Shown here piece after piece: positions 22,421 to 33,480 of a DNA stretch of 64,000 nucleotides. The notes beneath the pieces are model-generated. The model worked only from the letters and a program-made list of their open reading frames with translations, searched no databases and was not told where the DNA came from. Origin of the DNA: Coptis chinensis (Eukaryota > Streptophyta > Magnoliopsida > Ranunculales > Ranunculaceae). The position numbers and the translations under genes were made by a program. Numbering within the stretch: the stretch's first letter is position 1; the number at the start of each line of letters is the position of its first letter. The DNA is taken from assembly GCA_015680905.1 (NCBI GenBank), contig JADFTS010000022.1, forward strand, positions 62,001-126,000. The letters run 5' to 3'.

Positions 22421-23526
22421 AAGTGGAAATTTTATTCTTAAAGATAACGAATTTTACAAATAATTAGGACAAACGTGCAACAAATTGCGCCGCAAGTCCT
22501 TTCTAAATAGCAAATAATGCATATCCTTCTAAAAACAAACTCGTTAGAACCAATTGTCATAACGTTACTGTCCATAACTTTCTGAAGTCTCTTGAGGAGC
22601 TCAACAGATTGTTGTTACAAGAAACTGAAAGTGTCGAAACTAAACGGAATGAAACAATGTTGGTTAGCCCTGCAAGATTCCTCATGCTTCACCATTTTCC
22701 CTGTAGCTGCTCTCTTAGGTGTTTCTCCCACCTCAAAGCCACCATTCCCCAACCCAACCAACGGAGAGACTCCAGTTATATCCACACATGCATGTTTTCC
22801 CTCAGACCAACTGTAAATCAAGACATCTGCAGGGCGAAGTGTCGATCTGCCCTCATTCGGATCAGTGAGAAAGTTAACAGGAACTTCTATTTTCACTTGT
22901 ACTCCAGCCCTCCAAAATGCATCACAAAAAACATGATCATGTTGGTATTTAAAAACCCAGAAAAATGTCTACATGGTCTCCATAAGCATCTAATCTACTC
23001 TTTCTGCATACAGGGCAAATACCACCAACAGAGTACAGAGGAATCATAAGACGGTATCGGAGAATAGCATGATACTCCACCTGTGACATACGCTGTCCAA
23101 GTCCCTCCATCGGAATAACAAGTAGAAAATCTTTTGCATGTTCCGACTGCAAACATCCAATGACTGCTTTCTGACGAGCAGATAACTTAAACTCCCTTTC
23201 AAGACTAACAACAATCATACCGTAAAAAGCTTCTGCCAAAACTTTTTGTGGTTTTGAGGGGACAGTAGCATTCACAGCAATTGAATCAAGGTCAAAATCG
23301 GGAAGACATAGATGCAATGCACTGGTAGCATCATCAAGGATCTCACCCAAAGGCATGACCACAACTCCTAAGAATGTAGTTCTTAAGCTCTAAAGTCTGA
23401 AAACGGGAGGCCACAAAAGCAAAAGCAGATACATCAAATGCATAATAGATACCTAACCCACCAAGGCGTAACGGAAACGTCGCTAAACACTATTGCAAAT
23501 CCCCGAAGCCAGGGCGTAATGGAAAC
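22421..23526 (-). pseudogene. LINE 3' unit A
   Basis: Outermost left copy. In minus sense it encodes the end of the reverse transcriptase-associated region (GEILDDATSALHLCLPDFDLD) and the Cys/His and endonuclease-like C-terminus, but frames are broken: the stretch 23362-22949 is open, and the DVLIYSWSEG portion continues in a different frame (22896-22615). Its Cys motif reads CPVCRKSRLDAYGDH and then diverges. No start or upstream domains, so it is a dead fragment. Confidence 0.85.
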
Positions 23527-23670
23527 AATTTTTTTTTTGTTTTGTAGTATATACTCTTCGAATAAAAGAAAATGTTTTTTTTTTTTTATTTTATTTTATT
23601 ATTTTATTTTATTATTTTTTTTTTGTAGTATATATACACTTCGAATATAAGAAAATGTCCTCTCTTTTTT

Positions 23671-24787
23671 TAAGGGGAAATTTTATTCATAATGATAACG
23701 AATTTTACAAATAATTAGGACAAGCGTGCAACAAGTTGCACCGCAAGTCCATTCTGAATAACAAATCATATCCTTCTAAAACCAAACTCGTTACAACTAG
23801 CCGTCATAACGTTACTGTCCATAACTATCTGAAGTCTCTTGAAGAGCTCAACAGATTGTTGTTCCAAGAAACCGAAAATGTCGAAACTAAACAAAATGAA
23901 ACAATGTTGGTTAGCCCTGCAAGCTTCCTCATGCTTCTCCATTTTCCATGTCGCTACTCTCTTAGCTGCTTCTCCCACCTCAAAGCTACCATTCCACAAC
24001 CCTACCAACGGAGAGACTCCAGTTACATCCACACATGCATTTTTTCCCTCAGACCAACTGTAAATTAAGACATCCGTAGGGCGAAGTGTCGATCTGCGCT
24101 TATTCGGATCAGTGAGAAAGTTAACAAGAGCTTCTTTCTTCACTTGTACTCCAGCCTTCAAAAATGCATCACACAAAATGTCTCTAACATGATCATGTCG
24201 GTATTTAAAACCCGAAAAATGTCTACAATGTGCTGCAGGGTATCCATAAGCATCTAATCTACTCTTTTTGCATCCAGGGCAAAAACCACCATCAGAGTAC
24301 ATAGGAATCATAAGACGGTATCAGAGAATGGCAGGATACTCCACCTGTGACATACGCTGTCCTAGTCCCTCCATTGGAATAGCAAGTAGAAAATCTTTTG
24401 CAACTTCTGACTGCAAAAATCTAATGACCGCTTTTTGACGAGCAGATAACTCAAACTCCCTCTCAAGACTAACAACAATTTTACCGTAGAAAGCTTCCGC
24501 AAAAACTTTTTGTGGTTTTGAGGGGACAGTAGCATTCACAGCTATAGAATCAAGGTCAAAATCGGGAAGACAGAGAAACAATGCAATGATACAATCATCA
24601 AGGATCTCACCCATAGGCACTGGACCATAACTCCTAAGAATGTGGTTCTGAAGCTCTAAAGTCTGAAAACGGGAGGCCACTAACGCAAAGGCAGAGACAT
24701 AAAATGCACAATAGATACCTGACCCACCAAGGAGTAATTGAAGTGTCGTTAAACGCCATTTTAAATCCCCGAAGCAAGAGCGTAATG

Positions 24788-24792
<5 letters not shown>
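23671..24792 (-). pseudogene. LINE 3' unit B
   Basis: Same extent as unit A, starting 1250 bp after it. Two open stretches (24680-24321 and 24311-23766) cover most of the unit, with one interruption near 24315. The second begins just before CPGCKKSRLDAYG and runs through the RPTDVLIYSWSEG motif to the end of the protein. Confidence 0.85.
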
Positions 24793-24823
<31 letters not shown>

Positions 24824-24980
24824 CTACGAATATATATATATTATTATTATTATTTTTTTGTATATTCTCTTTGAATAAAAGAAATTGTTTTTTTTTGTAG
24901 TATATACTCTTTGAATAAAAGAAAATATTGTTTTTTTTTTGTATTATATACTCTTTGAATAAAAGAAAATGTTTTTTTTT

Positions 24981-26097
24981 AAGTGGAAATTTTATTCATA
25001 ATGATAACGAATTTTATAAATAATTAGGAAAAGTGTGCAACAAGCTGTGTTGCAAGTCCTTTATGAATAGCAAATCATATTCTTCTAAAAACAAACTAGT
25101 TAGAACCAGCAGTCATAACGTTACTGTCCATAACTTTCTGAAGTCTCTTGGGGAGCTCAACAAATTGTTGTTCCAAGAAACCGAAAATGTCGAAACTAAA
25201 TGGAATGAAACAATGTTGGTTACCCCTGCAAGCTTCCTCATGCTTCTCAATTTTTCCTGTTGCTGCTCTCTTAGCTTCTTCTCCCACCACAAAGCCACCA
25301 TTTCCCAACCCTACCAACGGAGAGACTCCAGTTACATCCACACATGCATGTTTTCACACAGACCAGCAATAAATCAAGACATCCGTAGGGGGAAGTGTCG
25401 ATCGGACTTCATTTGGATCAGTGAGAAAGTTAACATGAGCTTATTTATTCTCTTGTACTCCAGCCCTCCAAATTGCATCACACAAAATGTCTATAACATG
25501 ATCATGTCAGTATTTTAAAACCGGAAAATGTCTACAATGTGCTGCATGGTCTACATAAGCATCTAATCTACTTTTTTTGCATACATGGCAAATACCACCA
25601 TCAGAGTCAGAGGAATCATAAAACGGTATTGGAGAATGGCACGATACTCCACTTGTGACATATGCTGTCCAAGTCCCTCTATCGGAGTAGCAAGAAGAAA
25701 ATCTTTCGCATGTTCCGACTGCAAACGTCCAATGTCTGCTTTCTGACTAGCAGATAACTCAAACTCCCTCTCAAGACTAACAACAATCTTACCGTAGAAA
25801 GCTTTTGCCAAATTTTTTTGTGGTTTTGAGGGGACGGTAGCATTCACAGCAATAGAATCAAGGTCAAAATTGGGAAAACATAGACGCGATGCACCAGTAG
25901 CATCATCAAGGAACTAACCCATAGGCACTGGACCACAACTCCTAAGAATGTAGTTCTGAAGCTCTAAAGTCTGAAAACGGGAGGCCACAAAAGAAAAAGC
26001 AGAGACATCAAATGCATAATAGATACCTAACCCACCAAGGCGTAATGGAAGCGTCGCTAAACGCCATTGCGAATCCCCGAAGCTAGGGCGTAATGGA
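24981..26097 (-). pseudogene. LINE 3' unit C
   Basis: Same extent as the other units. Frames are broken in several places (open pieces at 25847-25563 and 25341-25096), and the first cysteine of the Cys/His motif is lost (AMYAKK where others have CPVCKK). It is more decayed than unit B. Confidence 0.85.
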
Positions 26098-26189
26098 TTT
26101 TTTTTTTTTTTTTGTACTCTTCGAATAAAAGAAAATGTTTTTTTTTTAGTATATATACTCTTTGCCCTCTATACTCTTTTGAATATAAG

Positions 26190-26766
26190 AAAATGTCTAC
26201 AATGTGCTGCATGGTCTCCATAAGCATCTAATCTACTCTTTATGCATACAGGGCAAAGACCACCATCAGAGTACAGAGGAATTATAAGACAATATCGGAT
26301 AATGGCATGATACTCCATATGTGACATACGTTGTCCAAGTCCCACCATCGGAATAGCAAGTAGAAAATCTTTTGCATGTTCCGACTGCAAACATCCAATG
26401 ACTGCTTTCTGACGAGCAGATAACTCAAACTCCCTCTCAAGACTAACAACAATCTTTCCGTAAAAAGCTTCCGCCAAAACTTTTTGTAGTTTTGAGGGGA
26501 TTGTAGCATTCATAGCCATAGAATCAAGGTCAAAATCGGGAAGGCATAGATGCAATGCACTGGTAGCATCATCAAGGATCTCACCCATAGGCACTGGACT
26601 GCAACTCTTAAGAATGTAGTTATGAAGCTCTAAAGTCTGAAAACGGAAAGCCACAAAAGTCAAAGCAGAGACATCAAAAACACAATAGATACTTAACCCA
26701 CTAAGGCGTAATTGAATTGTCGCTAAACGTCATTGCAAATCCCCGAAGCCAGGGCGTAATGGAAAC
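26190..26766 (-). pseudogene. LINE 3' unit D, deleted of its own 3' half
   Basis: Only the 5' half of the unit is present (open frame 26663-26169). The endonuclease-like C-terminus and the 3' end are missing. The tail sequence joins the body at GAAAATGT (about 26189-26196), a short string found both in the tail repeat and, nearly, in the body (GAAAAATGT). This suggests a deletion of about 530 bp by microhomology. Confidence 0.8.
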
Positions 26767-26900
26767 CTTTTTTTTTTTTTTTTTAGTATATACTCTTCAA
26801 ATGAAAAAAATTGTTTGTTTTTTGTTGTTGTTGTTGTTGTTGTTTTTTTTTTTTTTTTTTTGTAGTATATACTTTTCGAATAAAAGAAAATGTTTTTTTT

Positions 26901-28019
26901 TAAGTGGAAATTTTATTCATAGGGATAACGAATTTTACAAATAATTAGGACAAGTGTGCAACAAGTTGCGCCGGAAGTCCTTTCTGAATAGCAAATCATA
27001 TCCTTCTTAAAACAAACTCGTTAGAACCCGCTGTCATAACGTTACTGTCCATAACTTTCGGATGTCTCTTGAGCAACTCAACAAATTGTTGTTCCAAGAA
27101 ACCGAAAGTGTCAAAATTTAACGGATTGAAACAATGTTGGTTAGCCCTACAAGTTTGCTCATGCTTCTCTATTTTCTCTATTGCTGCTCTCTTAGCTGCT
27201 TCTCCCACCTCAAAGCCGCCATTCCCCAACCCTACCAACGGAGAGAGTTCAGTTACACCCACACATGCGTGTTTTCCATTAGACCAAATGTAAATCAAGA
27301 CATTCGCAAGGCGAAGTGTTGATCTGCCCTCATTCGGAGCAGTGAGAAAGTTAACAGGAGCTTCTTTCTTCCCTTGTACTCCAGCCCTCCAAAATGCATC
27401 ACACAAAATATTTCTAACATGATCATGTCGGTATTTAAAACCCGAAAAATGTCTACAATGTGCTGCATGGTCTCCATAACCATCTAATCAATTCTTTTTG
27501 CATACAACGCAAAGACCACCATCAGAGTACAGAGGAATCATAAGATGGTATTGGAGAATTGCATGATACTCCACCATTGACATACGCTGTCCAACTCCAT
27601 CCATCAGAATAGCAAGTAGAAAATCTTTCGCATGTTCCGACAGCAAACATCCAATGACTGTTTTCGGACGAGCAGATAACTCAAACTCCCTCTCAAAACT
27701 AACAACAATCTTACCCTAGAAAGCATCCGCCAAAATTTTTGGTTGTTTTGAGGGAACGGTAGCATTCACAGCTATAGAATCAAGGTCAAAATCTGGAAGA
27801 CAGAGACACAATGCACTAGTAGCATCATCAAGGATCTCACCCATAGGCACTGGACCACAACTCCTAAGAATGTGGTTCTGAAGCTCTAAAGTCTGAAAAC
27901 GGGTGGCCACAAACACAAAAGCAGAGACATAAAATGCATAATAGAAGCCTAACCCACCAAGGCGTAATGGAAGCGTCGCTAAACGTCATTGCAAATCCCC
28001 GAAGCCAGGGCGTAATGGA
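26901..28019 (-). pseudogene. LINE 3' unit E
   Basis: Standard-length unit, broken into short frames (27916-27716 and 27406-26996 are the longest). The Cys/His motif is damaged (CVVCKKN-like). It directly precedes, with a T-rich tail of about 60 bp, the 3' end of the near full-length copy. Confidence 0.85.
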
Positions 28020-28082
28020 TTTTTTATTTTTTTTTTTTTTTTTTATTTTTATTTTTTATTTTTTTTTATTTTATTTTTTTTT

Positions 28083-28971
28083 AAGTGGAAATTTTATTAA
28101 TAAAGATAACGAGTTTTACAAATAGTTAGGACAAGCGTGCAACAAGTTGTCCTTTCCTTTCGGATGGCAAATCCTATTCTCCTAAATACAAACTCGTTGG
28201 AACCAAATTGTCATTACATTGCAGTCCATAACTTTCTGCAATCTCTTAAGGAGCTCAACAGACTGTTGGGCCAAAAAACCAAAAGTGTCAAAACTGAAAG
28301 GAATGAAACAATGCTGGTTAGCTCTACAAGTCTCCTCGTGTTTCTCAATTTTCCTGCCACCGCTCTATTAGTCGCTTCTCCCACCTCAAAGACTCCATTC
28401 CCAAGCCCTACCAACGGAGAGAGGCTCCAGCTACATCAACACACGATGCCTTCCCTCGGACCAACCGGTAGACCAGACCAATACATCTGCGGGCCAAAGT
28501 GTCGATCTTCCCTCATTGGGATCGGTGAGAAAATTTACAGGAGCTTCCTTCTTCACTTGTACCCCATACCCTCCAAAAATGCATCACATAAAATATCTCG
28601 ACATGATCATGTCGGTATTTGAAACCTGGGAAATACCTACAATATCTTTGCATGGTCCCCCGAAAGCATCTAGTATACTCTTTTTTGCAAACGGGGCATA
28701 GACCACCATCGAGTACAAACGAATCATGAGGCGGTGCATCAAGAATAGAACGATACTCCACCGGCGACATACTGGCCCAAGTCCCTCCATCGAATAGCCA
28801 AGAGAAAATCCTTTGCATGTTCTGACTGCAAGCATCCAATAACTGCTTTCTGACGAGTAGATAACACAAACTCCCTCTCAAGACCAGCAACCATCTTACC
28901 GTAAAACGCTTCCGCCAAAACTTTTTGTGGTTTTGAGGGGACGGTAGCATTCACAAAGAAGAGAGTTAACA
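28083..28971 (-). pseudogene. LINE C-terminal Cys/His and endonuclease-like region (full-length copy)
   Basis: This copy is frameshifted throughout its C-terminus, but the same region is readable in units B and F. There it has C-x2-C-x10-H-x3-C (CPVCKK to HAAHC), a FKYRHDHVRD segment, then RPTD with a second Asp 15 residues later (ACVDVTG). That arrangement fits the CCHC and (K/R)PD-x12-14-(D/E) pattern of restriction-like endonucleases in R2, CRE, NeSL and HERO-type LINEs. The match is by motif only. Confidence 0.55.
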
Positions 28972-30927
28972 TCAAAATCGGGTAGAGAGACTCAATGCAC
29001 CGCTAACAACATCAAGAATCTCATCCACGGGCACCGCGCCACAACTCCTAAGAATGTGGTTCTGAAGCTCAGAAGTCTGACAACGAGAGGCCACAAAAGC
29101 AAAAGTAGAGACATCAGTGGCACAATAAATACCTAACCCACCCAGACGTAATGGGAGTGTCGATAGATGCCACTGCAAATCACCGAGGCCAGGGCCAGCA
29201 GAAACCACAATACCCTGGAGAACACTGCGGAGATGCCAATCAAAACTCTTAGCTGCCTCTCTGAAAAGAGCTGGTGGACAAGTACGAATCGCAAAGACCA
29301 ACTTAGAAAGCCCAGCACAAGCTCGTAAGAGTGCTAACTCACACTGTGGATCTTCCAAAATAGCTAAATGGTCCATCAAACTCATAGCCTTTTCAACACA
29401 CTTGCGAGCAAGGCCCATGACAAAGGATGAACCAGTGCTGACCGCACCTCCAAGCAACTTGACCCCCTGCTGAGGCCGAGACAAATCTGAAGGAAAGAGA
29501 CCAGGAGTGAAGCGACGTGGATCCGGTGATGGCCAAAATATCTCAGTTTTAGCCACATTAAGAATCAACCCGTAAGAAGGTCCTTCTTCCTGAATAATAC
29601 CCAAAGTTGTCGCCACTGCTGCAGATCTCCGTCGAGTCCCGTCATCTAGGTACCAAGCTCAGTAGTAATAACTCCGACAACCGGATCGGATCCGTAGAAT
29701 CGGGATGCAACACTAGTGCAAAGAGAAGGGGACCCAAAGGATCGCCTTTGTTGGACCCCATGCTTGACCATATGTAGCCATCCCCCAAAATATAACCTCG
29801 CAAGTTGACAATACAAGTACTTTCGACCCGCGGGCAATAGTCGGGCAATGGATACGAACCTCTCTTAACATGGTAGTTCGATCAACCATGTTAAAAGCAT
29901 TCTGAAAATCTACAAGTAGCATCGAAAAGAGAAGTACTTGTCCCCTTAGCATAAACTATCACGGTTGACAATAAGCAAAATCGCCTTCTTCGCTCCACCG
30001 TAAACACCAACCCCATGCTGAAAATCCTGTAAGTACCCTACCACATCTTTGGAAACTCCTTTCATTGCAATCTTGGAGACCAAGCGACGCCAAACCATCC
30101 CCACAGCTATAGGACAAATCCTACTGTTATCCGGCTTGAGAAGTGGAGTAAGTGGAGCACTAGCAATGAATTCCGCTAACGGTACGTGGACATCGTCCCT
30201 GTAACCAAAGATTCACCACAGGGGTCAATGCATCTAGCAGATCAGACGATATAGCTGCTGCAGCACCACTCATGGCATCCAACAAATGCTGAGCTCGAAG
30301 ACCATCACGACCACAAGAAGTACCTTTCGGAAATGACCTGATACATGACATTAGGGTGTCTCTCTCTACCACTAAAGGAGGCTCAGCAAAAGGAGTAGAT
30401 GGTCTTACAGGTGGTTGTCGCATCGGGTGCTTCTCCTCTAATGCACATATAGTCTCCGCAGTATTGGAGGCAACTCCTGATGATGACAACACTTTTACCG
30501 CTGCAGCAAAATGTCCATCAGCAACTTTCTGCAAGCATCGGTGCACATTCTGAGAGGGGACAGATCTCTGTGGTGGCTGGATTGAAGGAGGCTCTATTAC
30601 AGACAAGAGACGAAACATCCCACCAGGCTCATTCCATGTCGTCAAAGCATGGAGAACCTCGTTTTCTTTTGAAGGTTTTTCTAGTACCGTAACGACGCGT
30701 TCACGATTACGTGGTTGAAAAACTTGCGAGTACGCCGATGGCGTAAGAAGGAGACGAACCCAAGGCATAATTGAACCAGGATCAGCCGAAATATCCCAAA
30801 GAGCAGATTTCAGTGCACCAGAGAAAGCCAAACGACAAGCCGCGGGTATACTTTTCACAAGATCACGAAAAGGTATAATCAATGCCCTATCAAGTAACGC
30901 CTCATCAAGAGAGGACGCAAAGAACAA
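28972..30927 (-). pseudogene. LINE reverse transcriptase domain (frameshifted)
   Basis: The segment 30927-30160 ends with FPKGTSCGRDGLRAQHL, the usual entry into a non-LTR reverse transcriptase. Motif A, VDFQNAFNMVDR, lies at about 29913-29878; motif B, SNKGDPLGPLLF, at about 29755-29720 but in another frame; motif C, YLDD, at 29652-29641, back in the frame of motif A but 2 codons after a TGA. The thumb-like segment follows (29616-28972) with LNVAKTEIFWPS, VKLLGGAV and LPLRLGGLG. All catalytic aspartates are present in the text, so the element died recently in evolutionary terms or is kept similar by exchange with active relatives. Confidence 0.82.
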
Positions 30928-30987
30928 ACGGATTAGGGTATTATCGTCACCCCTCTCTGTGTGGGTGTAAGATCCGTAGTGTTGGGC

Positions 30988-31404
30988 TTAGGATGTGGTT
31001 GTGGTATACCCAATAATGATACATTCGGGTTCCCCATTCTCCATCAAAACAGGTGGTGGTATGGTATCATCTGGATGACGACATGGTATACCAAATGCGT
31101 GGATGCAAAGACAAATGCCACAAATCCATTTGTCTAATGACTTTAAGGAATCCTCTAGTGACAAAAAAAGTTCACGATCCTCCTTAAGTTCATCCCGTAC
31201 CCTGTCGATACTCAACTGACAATCCATGTGTTGTTTATTGAAATGCGTGAAAATATAGGGAACCGTAAATCCATTACTGTTTACTCCATTGGTGCATCCA
31301 TGACGACCCTGGAAAGGACAGTGAACACGCTTCCTAGGTGTTGGGTCACTAAACCCAGAAGAAGCAACCAAGAGGGCAAACCTTTTCTTCCCTCTCATAG
31401 CCAA
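30988..31404 (-). pseudogene. LINE ORF, N-terminal Cys/His region
   Basis: Starts with an ATG at 31404 and runs 138 codons. Residues about 28-58 contain CPFQGRHGC, then HFNKQH, giving C-x7-C-x16-H-x4-H, an atypical C2H2-like motif. Residues about 93-108 contain CGICLC and a later CRH, a second Cys/His cluster. N-terminal zinc fingers are known in R2-type and related LINEs, where they contact target DNA. The basic start (MRGKKR) fits nucleic-acid binding. The frame closes at a stop near 30988 and the protein continues in a neighbouring frame toward 30927, so this is a broken ORF and not necessarily a separate gene. Confidence 0.6.
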
Positions 31405-32113
31405 ATCCCGTCAAAAACTCAAAAAATCCAATCGAACAAAACCCAAATCCCGAAATCAACAAATCCCAACTCCCTTAGAACAAACCCCAAAACGGCAAAA
31501 CCAAATCCCATCATACAAACGGCACAACCAAATCCCCAAACGGCACAACCAAATCCCGTCGACAGTTCAACAAATCCCAAAACTCATACCACAAAATTCA
31601 AAGGTCCTAAACAATTAATAATAATAAGAATAATAATAATAGTAAGGATGAGAATTAAAATATATATACTTTCAAGAGTGCTGAAAAGGTAGAAAGAGTC
31701 GGGCTAGGAAGTGGTGGGTTCACCGTTGTGATGGAGGTTGGGTATTGGGAGAGCAATGGAAATTGGGTTGTAGTAAGGGTGCTGGTAGTGACAACTGTTT
31801 TGTAGTGGAGGTTGGGTTGTGATGGTGGTACAGGCGATGGGAATGAGGAGATGGTGATGAGGAGAAGGTGGCTGGAGGACGTTATTTAGGAGGTGGTGGA
31901 TTGAAACCAGGCATGGCGAATAAGCAAATTATCTGGAGAGGGTGGTGGTGGACGTAGCGATTCGTGGCGGCAGGTGGTGGTTGTGGTAGTTCAATTGTGT
32001 GCAATGGTGGTGGTGAGAGATGGTGGATAAGCTAAGAGGAGGCAGCCGGGTTGTAGGTGGAGGCGGTGAGAGGCAGTGGTCGATGTGAGGATTGTACTTA
32101 AAGATAGTGGTGG
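31405..32113 (-). other. 5' leader of the full-length LINE
   Basis: In minus sense the region upstream of the ATG at 31404 is C/A-rich with many CCACCA and CAACC blocks (plus strand GGTGGT, 31700-32090), followed by a short AT-rich piece and AAACCAAATCCC-like repeats (31430-31560 on the plus strand). It contains no protein. It ends at about 32113, where the tail repeat of unit F begins, giving the only 5' boundary of a long copy in this window. Confidence 0.6.
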
Positions 32114-32147
32114 CATACTCTTCGAATAAAAGAAAATGTTTTTTTAT

Positions 32148-33263
32148 AAGTGGAAATTTTATTATTAATGATAACGAATTTTACAAATATTTTGGACAAG
32201 CTTGCAACAAGTTGCGCTGCAAGTCCTTTTTGAATAGCAAATCTTATCCTTCTAAAAACAAACTCGTTAGAACCAGTTGTCATAACGTTACTGTCCATAA
32301 CTTTCTGAAGTCTTTTGAGGAGCTCAACAGATTGTTGTTCCAAGAAACCGAAAGTGTCGAAACTAAACGAAATGAAACAATGTTGGTTAGCCCTGCAAGT
32401 TTCCTCACGCTTATCCATTTTCCCTGTCGCTGCTCCATTAGCTGCTTCTCCCACCACAAAGCCACCATTCCCCAACTCTACCAACGGAGATACTCCAGTT
32501 ATATCCACATATGCATGTTTTCCATCAGAACAACTATAAATCAAGACATCCGTAGGGCGAAGGGCCGATCTACCCTCATTCGGATCAGTTTGAAAGTTAA
32601 CAAGAGCTTCTTTCTTCACTTGTACTCCAGCCCTCCAAAATGCATCACACGAAATGTCTCTAACATGATCATGTCGGTATTTAAAACCCGGAAAATGTCT
32701 ACAATGTGCTGCGTGGTCACCATAAGCTTCTAGTCTAATTTTTTTGCATACCGGGAAAAGACCACCATCAGAGTACAGAGTAATAATAAGTCGGTATCGG
32801 AGAATGGCACGATACTCCACCTGTGACATACGCTGTCCAAGTCCCTCCATCGGAATAGCAAATGGAAAATCTTTTTCATGTTCTGACTGCAAACATCCAT
32901 TGACTGCTTTCTGACGAGCAGATAACTCAAACTCTCTCTCAAGACTAACAACAATCTTACCGTAGAAAGCTTCCGCCAAAACTTTTGTGGTTTTAAGGGG
33001 ACGGTAGCATTCACAACAATTGAATCAAGGTCAAAATCGGGAAGACAGAGATGCAATGCACTGGTAGCATCATCAAGGATCTCACCCATATGCAATGGAC
33101 CACAACTCCTAAGAATGTAGTTCTGAAGCTTTAAAGTCTGAAAACGGAGGCCACTAAAGCCAAAGCAGTGTAATCAAATGCACAGTAGATACTTAACCCA
33201 CCAAGGAGTAATGGAACTGTCGCTAGACGCCTTCGCAAATCCCCAAAGCCTGGTTGCAATGGA
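32148..33263 (-). pseudogene. LINE 3' unit F (longest intact C-terminal frame)
   Basis: A single open frame from 32979 to 32098 (293 codons) covers the end of the thumb region, a Cys/His motif with its first Cys lost (FPVCKK), FKYRHDHVRD, RPTDVLIYSCSDG, VDITGVSPL and the full C-terminus, continuing into the tail repeat. The beginning (33095-32730) is in another frame. This is the best template in the window for describing the C-terminal domain. It has no proper start codon context and is probably not expressed. Confidence 0.85.
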
Positions 33264-33480
33264 TTATTTTTTTTTTAGTATATACTCTCCGAATAAAAGA
33301 AAATGTTTTATTTTTTCAGTGTATACACTTTGAGGAAAATAAAATTGTTTTTTTTGTAGTATATAATATTCGAATAATAAAAATGTTTTTTTTTGGTAGT
33401 ATATACTCTTCGAATAAATGGAAATTTTGTTTTGTTTTTTTTGGTAGTATATACTCTACGAATAAAAGAAAATGTTTTTT
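33264..33480. repeat. LINE tail repeat (about 40-bp units), representative copy
   Basis: Between LINE units lies an array of T(n)-GTAGTATATACTCTTCGA-ATAAAAGAAAATG units, here about five copies with private changes. Equivalent tracts are at 23527-23670, 24793-24980, 26098-26189, 26767-26900, 28020-28082, 34599-34803, 35923-36127 and 37250-37451. It is attached to the 3' end of every LINE unit and also appears in the satellite, so it is part of the repeating unit and not random flanking DNA. Confidence 0.85.

Larger units (their letters stand above)
28083..32113 (-). mobile_element. Near full-length non-LTR retrotransposon (restriction-like endonuclease type, inactive)
   Basis: A minus-strand element of about 4.0 kb, with 5' leader 32113-31405, N-terminal zinc-finger-like region, reverse transcriptase, and C-terminal Cys/His plus endonuclease-like region, ending in a poly-A-like tail. 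Most coding segments lie in one frame (segments beginning at 31404, 30927, 29952 and 29616 are all in phase), showing a former single long ORF broken by stops and a few frameshifts. The overall base composition is more GC-rich than in the truncated copies, in line with less decay. It cannot make a full protein as it stands. Confidence 0.85.
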
